NCBI GenBank assembly: GCA_963678675.1
Contig: OY783193.1
Coordinates: 9,596,822-9,660,821, forward strand
DNA: 64,000 nt
DNA from: Xiphydria camelus
Taxonomy: Eukaryota; Arthropoda; Insecta; Hymenoptera; Xiphydriidae
Direction of reading: 5' to 3'
Part shown: piece after piece, positions 26,701 to 41,300 of the stretch
Position numbering within the stretch: position 1 is the stretch's first letter
Layout of the letters: the number at the start of each line of letters is the position of its first letter
Notes under the pieces: model-generated
What the model saw: the letters and a program-made list of their open reading frames with translations, nothing else
Database searches by the model: none
What the model was told of the DNA's origin: nothing
Program-made: the position numbers and the translations under genes

Positions 26701-29700
26701 AAAAGCACGGTTATTTGGTCGAAATCTCAAAGGAAATATGAAATAACGCTGATTTTGTGTATAAACAAATTTTTTTTTACGCAAGAAATCATCGATATCT
26801 CGGTGTTCCGTTGAGATTTCCTCAATAAATCTATCATTTTCGTAATCAGCGCGAAAAAATACATAAGATAGGATGGTCGAGAATTCGATTCCAGAGATTT
26901 CGATTTTTGCGAAAAATCGCATTTTCTGTAAGGTCCCGACCTTACAGAAATTGTCAATTTTTTCGAAAAATGAAAATCTTCGGAATTGAAATCTCGACCA
27001 CCCTATCCGATGTATTTTTTTACGCTGATTCCGAAAAGCACGGTTATTTGGTCGAAATCTCAAAGGAAATATGAAATAACGCTGATTTTGTGTATAAACA
27101 AATTTTTTTTTCCGCAAGAAATCATCGATATCTCGGTGTTCCGTTGAGATTTCCTCAATAAATCTATCATTTTCGTAATCAGCGCGAAAAAATACATAAG
27201 ATAGGATGGCCGAGAATTCGATTCCAGAGATTTCGATTTTTGCGAAAAATCGCATTTTCTGTAAGGTCCCGACCTTACAGAAATTGTCAATTTTTTCGAA
27301 AAATGAAAATCTTCGGAATTGGAATCTCGACCACCCTATCCGATGTATTTTTTTACGCTGATTCCGAAAAGCACGGTTATTTGGTCGAAATCTCAAAGGA
27401 AATATGAAATAACGCTGATTTTGTGTATAAACAAATTTTTTTTTCCGCAAGAAATCATCGATATCTCGGTGTTCCGTTGAGATTTCCTCAATAAATCTAT
27501 CATTTTCGTAATCAGCGCGAAAAAATACATAAGATAGGATGGTCGAGAATTCGATTCCAGAGATTTCGATTTTTGCGAAAAATCGCATTTTCTGTAAGGT
27601 CCCGACCTTACAGAAATTGTCAATTTTTTCGAAAAATGAAAATCTTCGGAATTGGAATCTCGACCACCCTATCCGATGTATTTTTTTACGCTGATTCCGA
27701 AAAGCACGGTTATTTGGTCGAAATCTCAAAGGAAATATGAAATAACGCTGATTTTGTGTATAAAAAAATTTTTTTTTCCGCAAGAAATCATCGATATCTC
27801 GGTGTTCCGTTGAGATTTCCTCAATAAATCTATCATTTTCGTAATCAGCGCGAAAAAATACATAAGATAGGATGGTCGAGAATTCGATTCCAGAGATTCC
27901 GATTTTTGCGAAAAATCGCATTTTCTGTAAGGTCCCGACCTTACAGAAATTGTCAATTTTTTCGAAAAATGAAAATCTTCGGAATTGGAATCTCGACCAC
28001 CCTATCCGATGTATTTTTTTACGCTGATTCCGAAAAGCACGGTTATTTGGTCGAAATCTCAAAGGAAATATGAAATAACGCTGATTTTGTGTATAAACAA
28101 ATTTTTTTTTCCGCAAGAAATCATCGATATCTCGGTGTTCCGTTGAGATTTCTTCAATAAATCTATCATTTTCGTAATCAGCGCGAAAAAATACATAAGA
28201 TAGGATGGTCGAGAATTCGATTCCAGAGATTTCGATTTTTGCGAAAAATCGCATTTTCTGTAAGGTCCCGACCTTACAGAAATTGTCAATTTTTTCGAAA
28301 AATGAAAATCTTCGGAATTGGAATCTCGACCACCCTATCCGATGTATTTTTTTACGCTGATTCCGAAAAGCACGGTTATTTGGTCGAAATCTCAAAGGAA
28401 ATATGAAATAACGCTGATTTTGTGTATAAACAAATTTTTTTTTTCGCAAGAAATCATCGATATCTCGGTGTTCCGTTGAGATTTCCTCAATAAATCTATC
28501 ATTTTCGTAATCAGCGCGAAAAAATACATAAGATAGGATGGTCGAGAATTCGATTCCAGAGATTTCGATTTTTGCGAAAAATCGCATTTTCTGTAAGGTC
28601 CCGACCTTACAGAAATTGTCAATTTTTTCGAAAAATGAAAATCTTCGGAATTGGAATCTCGACCACCCTATCCGATGTATTTTTTTACGCTGATTCCGAA
28701 AAGCACGGTTATTTGGTCGAAATCTCAAAGGAAATATGAAATAACGCTGATTTTGTGTATAAACAAATTTTTTTTTTCGCAAGAAATCATCGATATCTCG
28801 GTGTTCCGTTGAGATTTCCTCAATAAATCTATCATTTTCGTAATCAGCGCGAAAAAATACATAAGATAGGATGGTCGAGAATTCGATTCCAGAGATTTCG
28901 ATTTTTGCGAAAAATCGCATTTTCTGTAAGGTCCCGACCTTACAGAAATTGTCAATTTTTTCGAAAAATGAAAATCTTCGGAATTGGAATCTCGACCACC
29001 CTATCCGATGTATTTTTTTACGCTGATTCCGAAAAGCACGGTTATTTGGTCGAAATCTCAAAGGAAATATGAAATAACGCTGATTTTGTGTATAAACAAA
29101 TTTTTTTTTTCGCAAGAAATCATCGATATCTCGGTGTTCCGTTGAGATTTCCTCAATAAATCTATCATTTTCGTAATCAGCGCGAAAAAATACATAAGAT
29201 AGGATGGTCGAGAATTCGATTCCAGAGATTTCGATTTTTGCGAAAAATCGCATTTTCTGTAAGGTCCCGACCTTACAGAAATTGTCAATTTTTTCGAAAA
29301 ATGAAAATCTTCGGAATTGGAATCTCGACCACCCTATCCGATGTATTTTTTTACGCTGATTCCGAAAAGCACGGTTATTTGGTCGAAATCTCAAAGGAAA
29401 TATGAAATAACGCTGATTTTGTGTATAAACAAATTTTTTTTTTCGCAAGAAATCATCGATATCTCGGTGTTCCGTTGAGATTTCCTCAATAAATCTATCA
29501 TTTTCGTAATCAGCGCGAAAAAATACATAAGATAGGATGGTCGAGAATTCGATTCCAGAGATTTCGATTTTTGCGAAAAATCGCATTTTCTGTAAGGTCC
29601 CGACCTTACAGAAATTGTCAATTTTTTCGAAAAATGAAAATCTTCGGAATTGGAATCTCGACCACCCTATCCGATGTATTTTTTTACGCTGATTCCGAAA

Positions 29701-30389
29701 AGCACGGTTATTTGGTCGAAATCTCAAAGGAAATATGAAATAACGCTGATTTTGTGTATAAACAAATTTTTTTTTTCGCAAGAAATCATCGATATCTCGG
29801 TGTTCCGTTGAGATTTCCTCAATAAATCTATCATTTTCGTAATCAGCGCGAAAAAATACATAAGATAGGATGGTCGAGAATTCGATTCCAGAGATTTCGA
29901 TTTTTGCGAAAAATCGCATTTTCTGTAAGGTCCCGACCTTACAGAAATTGTCAATTTTTTCGAAAAATGAAAATCTTCGGAATTGGAATCTCGACCACCC
30001 TATCCGATGTATTTTTTTACGCTGATTCCGAAAAGCACGGTTATTTGGTCGAAATCTCAAAGGAAATATGAAATAACGCTGATTTTGTGTATAAACAAAT
30101 TTTTTTTTTCGCAAGAAATCATCGATATCTCGGTGTTCCGTTGAGATTTCCTCAATAAATCTATCATTTTCGTAATCAGCGCGAAAAAATACATAAGATA
30201 GGATGGTCGAGAATTCGATTCCAGAGATTTCGATTTTTGCGAAAAATCGCATTTTCTGTAAGGTCCCGACCTTACAGAAATTGTCAATTTTTTCGAAAAA
30301 TGAAAATCTTCGGAATTGGAATCTCGACCACCCTATCCGATGTATTTTTTTACGCTGATTCCGAAAAGCACGGTTATTTGGTCGAAATC
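23730..30389 (+). repeat. Duplicated 20-unit block, copy 2
   Basis: This is the second copy of the block at 16071-22730, 7,659 bp further on. Three units (K+, G, D+) separate the copies. The agreement of rare markers in order (F, F, T, V, F) makes independent origin unlikely. It marks a recent multi-kilobase exchange or amplification inside the array and defines a local 23-unit higher-order repeat. Confidence 0.85.
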
Positions 30390-32387
30390 TCAAAGGAAAT
30401 ATGAAATAACGCTGATTTTGTGTATAAACAAATTTTTTTTTTCGCAAGAAATCATGGATATCTCGGTGTTCCGTTGAGATTTCCTCAATAAATCTATCAT
30501 TTTCGTAATCAGCGCGAAAAAATACATAAGATAGGATGGTCGAGAATTCGATTCCAGAGATTTCGATTTTTGCGAAAAATCGCATTTTCTGTAAGGTCCC
30601 GACCTTACAGAAATTGTCAATTTTTTCGAAAAATGAAAATCTTCGGAATTGGAATCTCGACCACCCTATCCGATGTATTTTTTTACGCAGATTCCGAAAA
30701 GCACGGTTATTTGGTCGAAATCTCAAAGGAAATATGAAATAACGCTGATTTTGTGTATAAACAAATTTTTTTTTCCGCAAGAAATCATCGATATCTCGGT
30801 GTTCCGTTGAGATTTCTTCAATAAATCTATCATTTTCGTAATCAGCGCGAAAAAATACATAAGATAGGATGGTCGAGAATTCGATTCCAGAGATTTCGAT
30901 TTTTGCGAAAAATCGCATTTTCTGTAAGGTCCCGACCTTACAGAAATTGTCAATTTTTTCGAAAAATGAAAATCTTCGGAATTGGAATCTCGACCACCCT
31001 ATCCGATGTATTTTTTTACGCTGATTCCGAAAAGCACGGTTATTTGGTCGAAATCTCAAAGGAAATATGAAATAACGCTGATTTTGTGTATAAAAAAATT
31101 TTTTTTTCCGCAAGAAATCATCGATATCTCGGTGTTCCGTTGAGATTTCCTCAATAAATCTATCATTTTCGTAATCAGCGCGAAAAAATACATAAGATAG
31201 GATGGTCGAGAATTCGATTCCAGAGATTCCGATTTTTGCGAAAAATCGCATTTTCTGTAAGGTCCCGACCTTACAGAAATTGTCAATTTTTTCGAAAAAT
31301 GAAAATCTTCGGAATTGGAATCTCGACCACCCTATCCGATGTATTTTTTTACGCTGATTCCGAAAAGCACGGTTATTTGGTCGAAATCTCAAAGGAAATA
31401 TGAAATAACGCTGATTTTGTGTATAAACAAATTTTTTTTTTCGCAAGAAATCATGGATATCTCGGTGTTCCGTTGAGATTTCCTCAATAAATCTATCATT
31501 TTCGTAATCAGCGCGAAAAAATACATAAGATAGGATGGTCGAGAATTCGATTCCAGAGATTTCGATTTTTGCGAAAAATCGCATTTTCTGTAAGGTCCCG
31601 ACCTTACAGAAATTGTCAATTTTTTCGAAAAATGAAAATCTTCGGAATTGGAATCTCGACCACCCTATCCGATGTATTTTTTTACGCAGATTCCGAAAAG
31701 CACGGTTATTTGGTCGAAATCTCAAAGGAAATATGAAATAACGCTGATTTTGTGTATAAACAAATTTTTTTTTCCGCAAGAAATCATCGATATCTCGGTG
31801 TTCCGTTGAGATTTCTTCAATAAATCTATCATTTTCGTAATCAGCGCGAAAAAATACATAAGATAGGATGGTCGAGAATTCGATTCCAGAGATTTCGATT
31901 TTTGCGAAAAATCGCATTTTCTGTAAGGTCCCGACCTTACAGAAATTGTCAATTTTTTCGAAAAATGAAAATCTTCGGAATTGGAATCTCGACCACCCTA
32001 TCCGATGTATTTTTTTACGCTGATTCCGAAAAGCACGGTTATTTGGTCGAAATCTCAAAGGAAATATGAAATAACGCTGATTTTGTGTATAAAAAAATTT
32101 TTTTTTCCGCAAGAAATCATCGATATCTCGGTGTTCCGTTGAGATTTCCTCAATAAATCTATCATTTTCGTAATCAGCGCGAAAAAATACATAAGATAGG
32201 ATGGTCGAGAATTCGATTCCAGAGATTCCGATTTTTGCGAAAAATCGCATTTTCTGTAAGGTCCCGACCTTACAGAAATTGTCAATTTTTTCGAAAAATG
32301 AAAATCTTCGGAATTGGAATCTCGACCACCCTATCCGATGTATTTTTTTACGCTGATTCCGAAAAGCACGGTTATTTGGTCGAAATC
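30390..32387 (+). repeat. 999-bp tandem duplication (D+, K, F twice)
   Basis: The three-unit module D+, K, F at 30390-31388 is repeated directly at 31389-32387, with identical markers (152 C>G, 52 T>A, 180 C>T, 125 C>A, 259 T>C). It sits at the downstream edge of the second 20-unit block. It is the shortest higher-order period in the left arm and a likely product of one unequal exchange by three units. Confidence 0.8.
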
Positions 32388-33053
32388 TCAAAGGAAATAT
32401 GAAATAACGCTGATTTTGTGTATAAACAAATTTTTTTTTCCGCAAGAAATCATCGATATCTCGGTGTTCCGTTGAGATTTCTTCAATAAATCTATCATTT
32501 TCGTAATCAGCGCGAAAAAATACATAAGATAGGATGGTCGAGAATTCGATTCCAGAGATTTCGATTTTTGCGAAAAATCGCATTTTCTGTAAGGTCCCGA
32601 CCTTACAGAAATTGTCAATTTTTTCGAAAAATGAAAATCTTCGGAATTGGAATCTCGACCACCCTATCCGATGTATTTTTTTACGCTGATTCCGAAAAGC
32701 ACGGTTATTTGGTCGAAATCTCAAAGGAAATATGAAATAACGCTGATTTTGTGTATAAACAAATTTTTTTTTTCGCAAGAAATCATCGATATCTCGGTGT
32801 TCCGTTGAGATTTCCTCAATAAATCTATCATTTTCGTAATCAGCGCGAAAAAATACATAAGATAGGATGGTCGAGAATTCGATTCCAGAGATTTCGATTT
32901 TTGCGAAAAATCGCATTTTCTGTAAGGTCCCGACCTTACAGAAATTGTCAATTTTTTCGAAAAATGAAAATCTTCGGAATTGGAATCTCGACCACCCTAT
33001 CCGATGTATTTTTTTACGCTGATTCCGAAAAGCACGGTTATTTGGTCGAAATC

Positions 33054-36000
33054 TCAAAGGAAATATGAAATAACGCTGATTTTGTGTATAAACAAATTTT
33101 TTTTTTCGCAAGAAATCATCGATATCTCGGTGTTCCGTTGAGATTTCCTCAATAAATCTATCATTTTCGTAATCAGCGCGAAAAAATACATAAGATAGGA
33201 TGGTCGAGAATTCGATTCCAGAGATTTCGATTTTTGCGAAAAATCGCATTTTCTGTAAGGTCCCGACCTTACAGAAATTGTCAATTTTTTCGAAAAATGA
33301 AAATCTTCGGAATTGGAATCTCGACCACCCTATCCGATGTATTTTTTTACGCTGATTCCGAAAAGCACGGTTATTTGGTCGAAATCTCAAAGGAAATATG
33401 AAATAACGCTGATTTTGTGTATAAACAAATTTTTTTTTTCGCAAGAAATCATCGATATCTCGGTGTTCCGTTGAGATTTCCTCAATAAATCTATCATTTT
33501 CGTAATCAGCGCGAAAAAATACATAAGATAGGATGGTCGAGAATTCGATTCCAGAGATTTCGATTTTTGCGAAAAATCGCATTTTCTGTAAGGTCCCGAC
33601 CTTACAGAAATTGTCAATTTTTTCGAAAAATGAAAATCTTCGGAATTGGAATCTCGACCACCCTATCCGATGTATTTTTTTACGCTGATTCCGAAAAGCA
33701 CGGTTATTTGGTCGAAATCTCAAAGGAAATATGAAATAACGCTGATTTTGTGTATAAACAAATTTTTTTTTTCGCAAGAAATCATCGATATCTCGGTGTT
33801 CCGTTGAGATTTCCTCAATAAATCTATCATTTTCGTAATCAGCGCGAAAAAATACATAAGATAGGATGGTCGAGAATTCGATTCCAGAGATTTCGATTTT
33901 TGCGAAAAATCGCATTTTCTGTAAGGTCCCGACCTTACAGAAATTGTCAATTTTTTCGAAAAATGAAAATCTTCGGAATTGGAATCTCGACCACCCTATC
34001 CGATGTATTTTTTTACGCTGATTCCGAAAAGCACGGTTATTTGGTCGAAATCTCAAAGGAAATATGAAATAACGCTGATTTTGTGTATAAACAAATTTTT
34101 TTTTTCGCAAGAAATCATCGATATCTCGGTGTTCCGTTGAGATTTCCTCAATAAATCTATCATTTTCGTAATCAGCGCGAAAAAATACATAAGATAGGAT
34201 GGTCGAGAATTCGATTCCAGAGATTTCGATTTTTGCGAAAAATCGCATTTTCTGTAAGGTCCCGACCTTACAGAAATTGTCAATTTTTTCGAAAAATGAA
34301 AATCTTCGGAATTGGAATCTCGACCACCCTATCCGATGTATTTTTTTACGCTGATTCCGAAAAGCACGGTTATTTGGTCGAAATCTCAAAGGAAATATGA
34401 AATAACGCTGATTTTGTGTATAAACAAATTTTTTTTTTCGCAAGAAATCATCGATATCTCGGTGTTCCGTTGAGATTTCCTCAATAAATCTATCATTTTC
34501 GTAATCAGCGCGAAAAAATACATAAGATAGGATGTTCGAGAATTCGATTCCAGAGATTTCGATTTTTGCGAAAAATCGCATTTTCTGTAAGGTCCCGACC
34601 TTACAGAAATTGTCAATTTTTTCGAAAAATGAAAATCTTCGGAATTGGAATCTCGACCACCCTATCCGATGTATTTTTTTACGCTGATTCCGAAAAGCAC
34701 GGTTATTTGGTCGAAATCTCAAAGGAAATATGAAATAACGCTGATTTTGTGTATAAACAAATTTTTTTTTCCGCAAGAAATCATCGATATCTCGGTGTTC
34801 CGTTGAGATTTCTTCAATAAATCTATCATTTTCGTAATCAGCGCGAAAAAATACATAAGATAGGATGGTCGAGAATTCGATTCCAGAGATTTCGATTTTT
34901 GCGAAAAATCGCATTTTCTGTAAGGTCCCGACCTTACAGAAATTGTCAATTTTTTCGAAAAATGAAAATCTTCGGAATTGGAATCTCGACCACCCTATCC
35001 GATGTATTTTTTTACGCAGATTCCGAAAAGCACGGTTATTTGGTCGAAATCTCAAAGGAAATATGAAATAACGCTGATTTTGTGTATAAACAAATTTTTT
35101 TTTCCGCAAGAAATCATCGATATCTCGGTGTTCCGTTGAGATTTCCTCAATAAATCTATCATTTTCGTAATCAGCGCGAAAAAATACATAAGATAGGATG
35201 GTCGAGAATTCGATTCCAGAGATTTCGATTTTTGCGAAAAATCGCATTTTCTGTAAGGTCCCGATCTTACAGAAATTGTCAACTTTTTCGAAAAATGAAA
35301 ATCTTCGGAATTGGAATCTCGACCACCCTATCCGATGTATTTTTTTACGCTGATTCCGAAAAGCACGGTTATTTGGTCGAAATCTCAAAGGAAATATGAA
35401 ATAACGCTGATTTTGTGTATAAACAAATTTTTTTTTTCGCAAGAAATCATGGATATCTCGGTGTTCCGTTGAGATTTCCTCAATAAATCTATCATTTTCG
35501 TAATCAGCGCGAAAAAATACATAAGATAGGATGGTCGAGAATTCGATTCCAGAGATTTCGATTTTTGCGAAAAATCGCATTTTCTGTAAGGTCCCGACCT
35601 TACAGAAATTGTCAATTTTTTCGAAAAATGAAAATCTTCGGAATTGGAATCTCGACCACCCTATCCGATGTATTTTTTTACGCAGATTCCGAAAAGCACG
35701 GTTATTTGGTCGAAATCTCAAAGGAAATATGAAATAACGCTGATTTTGTGTATAAACAAATTTTTTTTTCCGCAAGAAATCATCGATATCTCGGTGTTCC
35801 GTTGAGATTTCTTCAATAAATCTATCATTTTCGTAATCAGCGCGAAAAAATACATAAGATAGGATGGTCGAGAATTCGATTCCAGAGATTTCGATTTTTG
35901 CGAAAAATCGCATTTTCTGTAAGGTCCCGACCTTACAGAAATTGTCAATTTTTTCGAAAAATGAAAATCTTCGGAATTGGAATCTCGACCACCCTATCCG

Positions 36001-37050
36001 ATGTATTTTTTTACGCTGATTCCGAAAAGCACGGTTATTTGGTCGAAATCTCAAAGGAAATATGAAATAACGCTGATTTTGTGTATAAACAAATTTTTTT
36101 TTTCGCAAGAAATCATCGATATCTCGGTGTTCCGTTGAGATTTCCTCAATAAATCTATCATTTTCGTAATCAGCGCGAAAAAATACATAAGATAGGATGG
36201 TCGAGAATTCGATTCCAGAGATTTCGATTTTTGCGAAAAATCGCATTTTCTGTAAGGTCCCGACCTTACAGAAATTGTCAATTTTTTCGAAAAATGAAAA
36301 TCTTCGGAATTGGAATCTCGACCACCCTATCCGATGTATTTTTTTACGCAGATTCCGAAAAGCACGGTTATTTGGTCGAAATCTCAAAGGAAATATGAAA
36401 TAACGCTGATTTTGTGTATAAACAAATTTTTTTTTCCGCAAGAAATCATCGATATCTCGGTGTTCCGTTGAGATTTCCTCAATAAATCTATCATTTTCGT
36501 AATCAGCGCGAAAAAATACATAAGATAGGATGGTCGAGAATTCGATTCCAGAGATTTCGATTTTTGCGAAAAATCGCATTTTCTGTAAGGTCCCGACCTT
36601 ACAGAAATTGTCAATTTTTTCGAAAAATGAAAATCTTCGGAATTGGAATCTCGACCACCCTATCCGATGTATTTTTTTACGCTGATTCCGAAAAGCACGG
36701 TTATTTGGTCGAAATCTCAAAGGAAATATGAAATAACGCTGATTTTGTGTATAAACAAATTTTTTTTTTCCGCAAGAAATCATCGATATCTCGGTGTTCC
36801 GTTGAGATTTCCTCAATAAATCTATCATTTTCGTAATCAGCGCGAAAAAATACATAAGATAGGATGGTCGAGAATTCGATTCCAGAGATTTCGATTTTTG
36901 CGAAAAATCGCATTTTCTGTAAGGTCCCGACCTTACAGAAATTGTCAATTTTTTCGAAAAATGAAAATCTTCGGAATTGGAATCTCGACCACCCTATCCG
37001 ATGTATTTTTTTACGCAGATTCCGAAAAGCACGGTTATTTGGTCGAAATC
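33054..37050 (+). repeat. 12-unit block with shared insertion, copy 2
   Basis: Partner of 10742-14738. It carries the 299/317 pair (near 35264 and 35283), class D at 35385, and the T insertion near 36760. One private change, G>T near 34535 in the last E unit before K+, is absent from the first copy and so arose later or was corrected there. Confidence 0.8.
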
Positions 37051-38382
37051 TCAAAGGAAATATGAAATAACGCTGATTTTGTGTATAAACAAATTTTTTT
37101 TTTCGCAAGAAATCATCGATATCTCGGTGTTCCGTTGAGATTTCCTCAATAAATCTATCATTTTCGTAATCAGCGCGAAAAAATACATAAGATAGGATGG
37201 TCGAGAATTCGATTCCAGAGATTTCGATTTTTGCGAAAAATCGCATTTTCTGTAAGGTCCCGACCTTACAGAAATTGTCAATTTTTTCGAAAAATGAAAA
37301 TCTTCGGAATTGGAATCTCGACCACCCTATCCGATGTATTTTTTTACGCTGATTCCGAAAAGCACGGTTATTTGGTCGAAATCTCAAAGGAAATATGAAA
37401 TAACGCTGATTTTGTGTATAAACAAATTTTTTTTTTCGCAAGAAATCATCGATATCTCGGTGTTCCGTTGAGATTTCCTCAATAAATCTATCATTTTCGT
37501 AATCAGCGCGAAAAAATACATAAGATAGGATGGTCGAGAATTCGATTCCAGAGATTTCGATTTTTGCGAAAAATCGCATTTTCTGTAAGGTCCCGACCTT
37601 ACAGAAATTGTCAATTTTTTCGAAAAATGAAAATCTTCGGAATTGGAATCTCGACCACCCTATCCGATGTATTTTTTTACGCTGATTCCGAAAAGCACGG
37701 TTATTTGGTCGAAATCTCAAAGGAAATATGAAATAACGCTGATTTTGTGTATAAACAAATTTTTTTTTCCGCAAGAAATCATCGATATCTCGGTGTTCCG
37801 TTGAGATTTCTTCAATAAATCTATCATTTTCGTAATCAGCGCGAAAAAATACATAAGATAGGATGGTCGAGAATTCGATTCCAGAGATTTCGATTTTTGC
37901 GAAAAATCGCATTTTCTGTAAGGTCCCGACCTTACAGAAATTGTCAATTTTTTCGAAAAATGAAAATCTTCGGAATTGGAATCTCGACCACCCTATCCGA
38001 TGTATTTTTTTACGCAGATTCCGAAAAGCACGGTTATTTGGTCGAAATCTCAAAGGAAATATGAAATAACGCTGATTTTGTGTATAAACAAATTTTTTTT
38101 TCCGCAAGAAATCATCGATATCTCGGTGTTCCGTTGAGATTTCCTCAATAAATCTATCATTTTCGTAATCAGCGCGAAAAAATACATAAGATAGGATGGT
38201 CGAGAATTCGATTCCAGAGATTTCGATTTTTGCGAAAAATCGCATTTTCTGTAAGGTCCCGACCTTACAGAAATTGTCAATTTTTTCGAAAAATGAAAAT
38301 CTTCGGAATTGGAATCTCGACCACCCTATCCGATGTATTTTTTTACGCTGATTCCGAAAAGCACGGTTATTTGGTCGAAATC

Positions 38383-41300
38383 TCAAAGGAAATATGAAAT
38401 AACGCTGATTTTGTGTATAAACAAATTTTTTTTTTCGCAAGAAATCATCGATATCTCGGTGTTCCGTTGAGATTTCCTCAATAAATCTATCATTTTCGTA
38501 ATCAGCGCGAAAAAATACATAAGATAGGATGGTCGAGAATTCGATTCCAGAGATTTCGATTTTTGCGAAAAATCGCATTTTCTGTAAGGTCCCGACCTTA
38601 CAGAAATTGTCAATTTTTTCGAAAAATGAAAATCTTCGGAATTGGAATCTCGACCACCCTATCCGATGTATTTTTTTACGCTGATTCCGAAAAGCACGGT
38701 TATTTGGTCGAAATCTCAAAGGAAATATGAAATAACGCTGATTTTGTGTATAAACAAATTTTTTTTTTCGCAAGAAATCATCGATATCTCGGTGTTCCGT
38801 TGAGATTTCCTCAATAAATCTATCATTTTCGTAATCAGCGCGAAAAAATACATAAGATAGGATGGTCGAGAATTCGATTCCAGAGATTTCGATTTTTGCG
38901 AAAAATCGCATTTTCTGTAAGGTCCCGACCTTACAGAAATTGTCAATTTTTTCGAAAAATGAAAATCTTCGGAATTGGAATCTCGACCACCCTATCCGAT
39001 GTATTTTTTTACGCTGATTCCGAAAAGCACGGTTATTTGGTCGAAATCTCAAAGGAAATATGAAATAACGCTGATTTTGTGTATAAACAAATTTTTTTTT
39101 TCGCAAGAAATCATCGATATCTCGGTGTTCCGTTGAGATTTCCTCAATAAATCTATCATTTTCGTAATCAGCGCGAAAAAATACATAAGATAGGATGGTC
39201 GAGAATTCGATTCCAGAGATTTCGATTTTTGCGAAAAATCGCATTTTCTGTAAGGTCCCGACCTTACAGAAATTGTCAATTTTTTCGAAAAATGAAAATC
39301 TTCGGAATTGGAATCTCGACCACCCTATCCGATGTATTTTTTTACGCTGATTCCGAAAAGCACGGTTATTTGGTCGAAATCTCAAAGGAAATATGAAATA
39401 ACGCTGATTTTGTGTATAAACAAATTTTTTTTTTCGCAAGAAATCATCGATATCTCGGTGTTCCGTTGAGATTTCCTCAATAAATCTATCATTTTCGTAA
39501 TCAGCGCGAAAAAATACATAAGATAGGATGGTCGAGAATTCGATTCCAGAGATTTCGATTTTTGCGAAAAATCGCATTTTCTGTAAGGTCCCGACCTTAC
39601 AGAAATTGTCAATTTTTTCGAAAAATGAAAATCTTCGGAATTGGAATCTCGACCACCCTATCCGATGTATTTTTTTACGCTGATTCCGAAAAGCACGGTT
39701 ATTTGGTCGAAATCTCAAAGGAAATATGAAATAACGCTGATTTTGTGTATAAACAAATTTTTTTTTTCGCAAGAAATCATCGATATCTCGGTGTTCCGTT
39801 GAGATTTCCTCAATAAATCTATCATTTTCGTAATCAGCGCGAAAAAATACATAAGATAGGATGGTCGAGAATTCGATTCCAGAGATTTCGATTTTTGCGA
39901 AAAATCGCATTTTCTGTAAGGTCCCGACCTTACAGAAATTGTCAATTTTTTCGAAAAATGAAAATCTTCGGAATTGGAATCTCGACCACCCTATCCGATG
40001 TATTTTTTTACGCTGATTCCGAAAAGCACGGTTATTTGGTCGAAATCTCAAAGGAAATATGAAATAACGCTGATTTTGTGTATAAACAAATTTTTTTTTT
40101 CGCAAGAAATCATCGATATCTCGGTGTTCCGTTGAGATTTCCTCAATAAATCTATCATTTTCGTAATCAGCGCGAAAAAATACATAAGATAGGATGGTCG
40201 AGAATTCGATTCCAGAGATTTCGATTTTTGCGAAAAATCGCATTTTCTGTAAGGTCCCGACCTTACAGAAATTGTCAATTTTTTCGAAAAATGAAAATCT
40301 TCGGAATTGGAATCTCGACCACCCTATCCGATGTATTTTTTTACGCTGATTCCGAAAAGCACGGTTATTTGGTCGAAATCTCAAAGGAAATATGAAATAA
40401 CGCTGATTTTGTGTATAAACAAATTTTTTTTTTCGCAAGAAATCATCGATATCTCGGTGTTCCGTTGAGATTTCCTCAATAAATCTATCATTTTCGTAAT
40501 CAGCGCGAAAAAATACATAAGATAGGATGGTCGAGAATTCGATTCCAGAGATTTCGATTTTTGCGAAAAATCGCATTTTCTGTAAGGTCCCGACCTTACA
40601 GAAATTGTCAATTTTTTCGAAAAATGAAAATCTTCGGAATTGGAATCTCGACCACCCTATCCGATGTATTTTTTTACGCTGATTCCGAAAAGCACGGTTA
40701 TTTGGTCGAAATCTCAAAGGAAATATGAAATAACGCTGATTTTGTGTATAAACAAATTTTTTTTTTCGCAAGAAATCATCGATATCTCGGTGTTCCGTTG
40801 AGATTTCCTCAATAAATCTATCATTTTCGTAATCAGCGCGAAAAAATACATAAGATAGGATGGTCGAGAATTCGATTCCAGAGATTTCGATTTTTGCGAA
40901 AAATCGCATTTTCTGTAAGGTCCCGACCTTACAGAAATTGTCAATTTTTTCGAAAAATGAAAATCTTCGGAATTGGAATCTCGACCACCCTATCCGATGT
41001 ATTTTTTTACGCTGATTCCGAAAAGCACGGTTATTTGGTCGAAATCTCAAAGGAAATATGAAATAACGCTGATTTTGTGTATAAACAAATTTTTTTTTTC
41101 GCAAGAAATCATCGATATCTCGGTGTTCCGTTGAGATTTCCTCAATAAATCTATCATTTTCGTAATCAGCGCGAAAAAATACATAAGATAGGATGGTCGA
41201 GAATTCGATTCCAGAGATTTCGATTTTTGCGAAAAATCGCATTTTCTGTAAGGTCCCGACCTTACAGAAATTGTCAATTTTTTCGAAAAATGAAAATCTT

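Larger units (their letters stand above)
14389..36948 (-). other. Long stop-free frame through the satellite, not a gene
   Basis: About 7,500 codons are open on the minus strand because 333 is 3 x 111 and one frame of the unit contains no stop. The frame is entered and left only at the two one-base T-tract insertions, which shift reading into a frame that does have stops. Shorter equivalents fill the rest of both arms, bounded by tract indels. The predicted 111-residue repeat resembles no family I recognise. Most class-defining substitutions would change the amino acid (52, 125, 132, 152, 259); 180 is silent. There is no promoter, intron or unique terminal exon in view. I regard it as a chance open frame. 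Confidence 0.9.
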
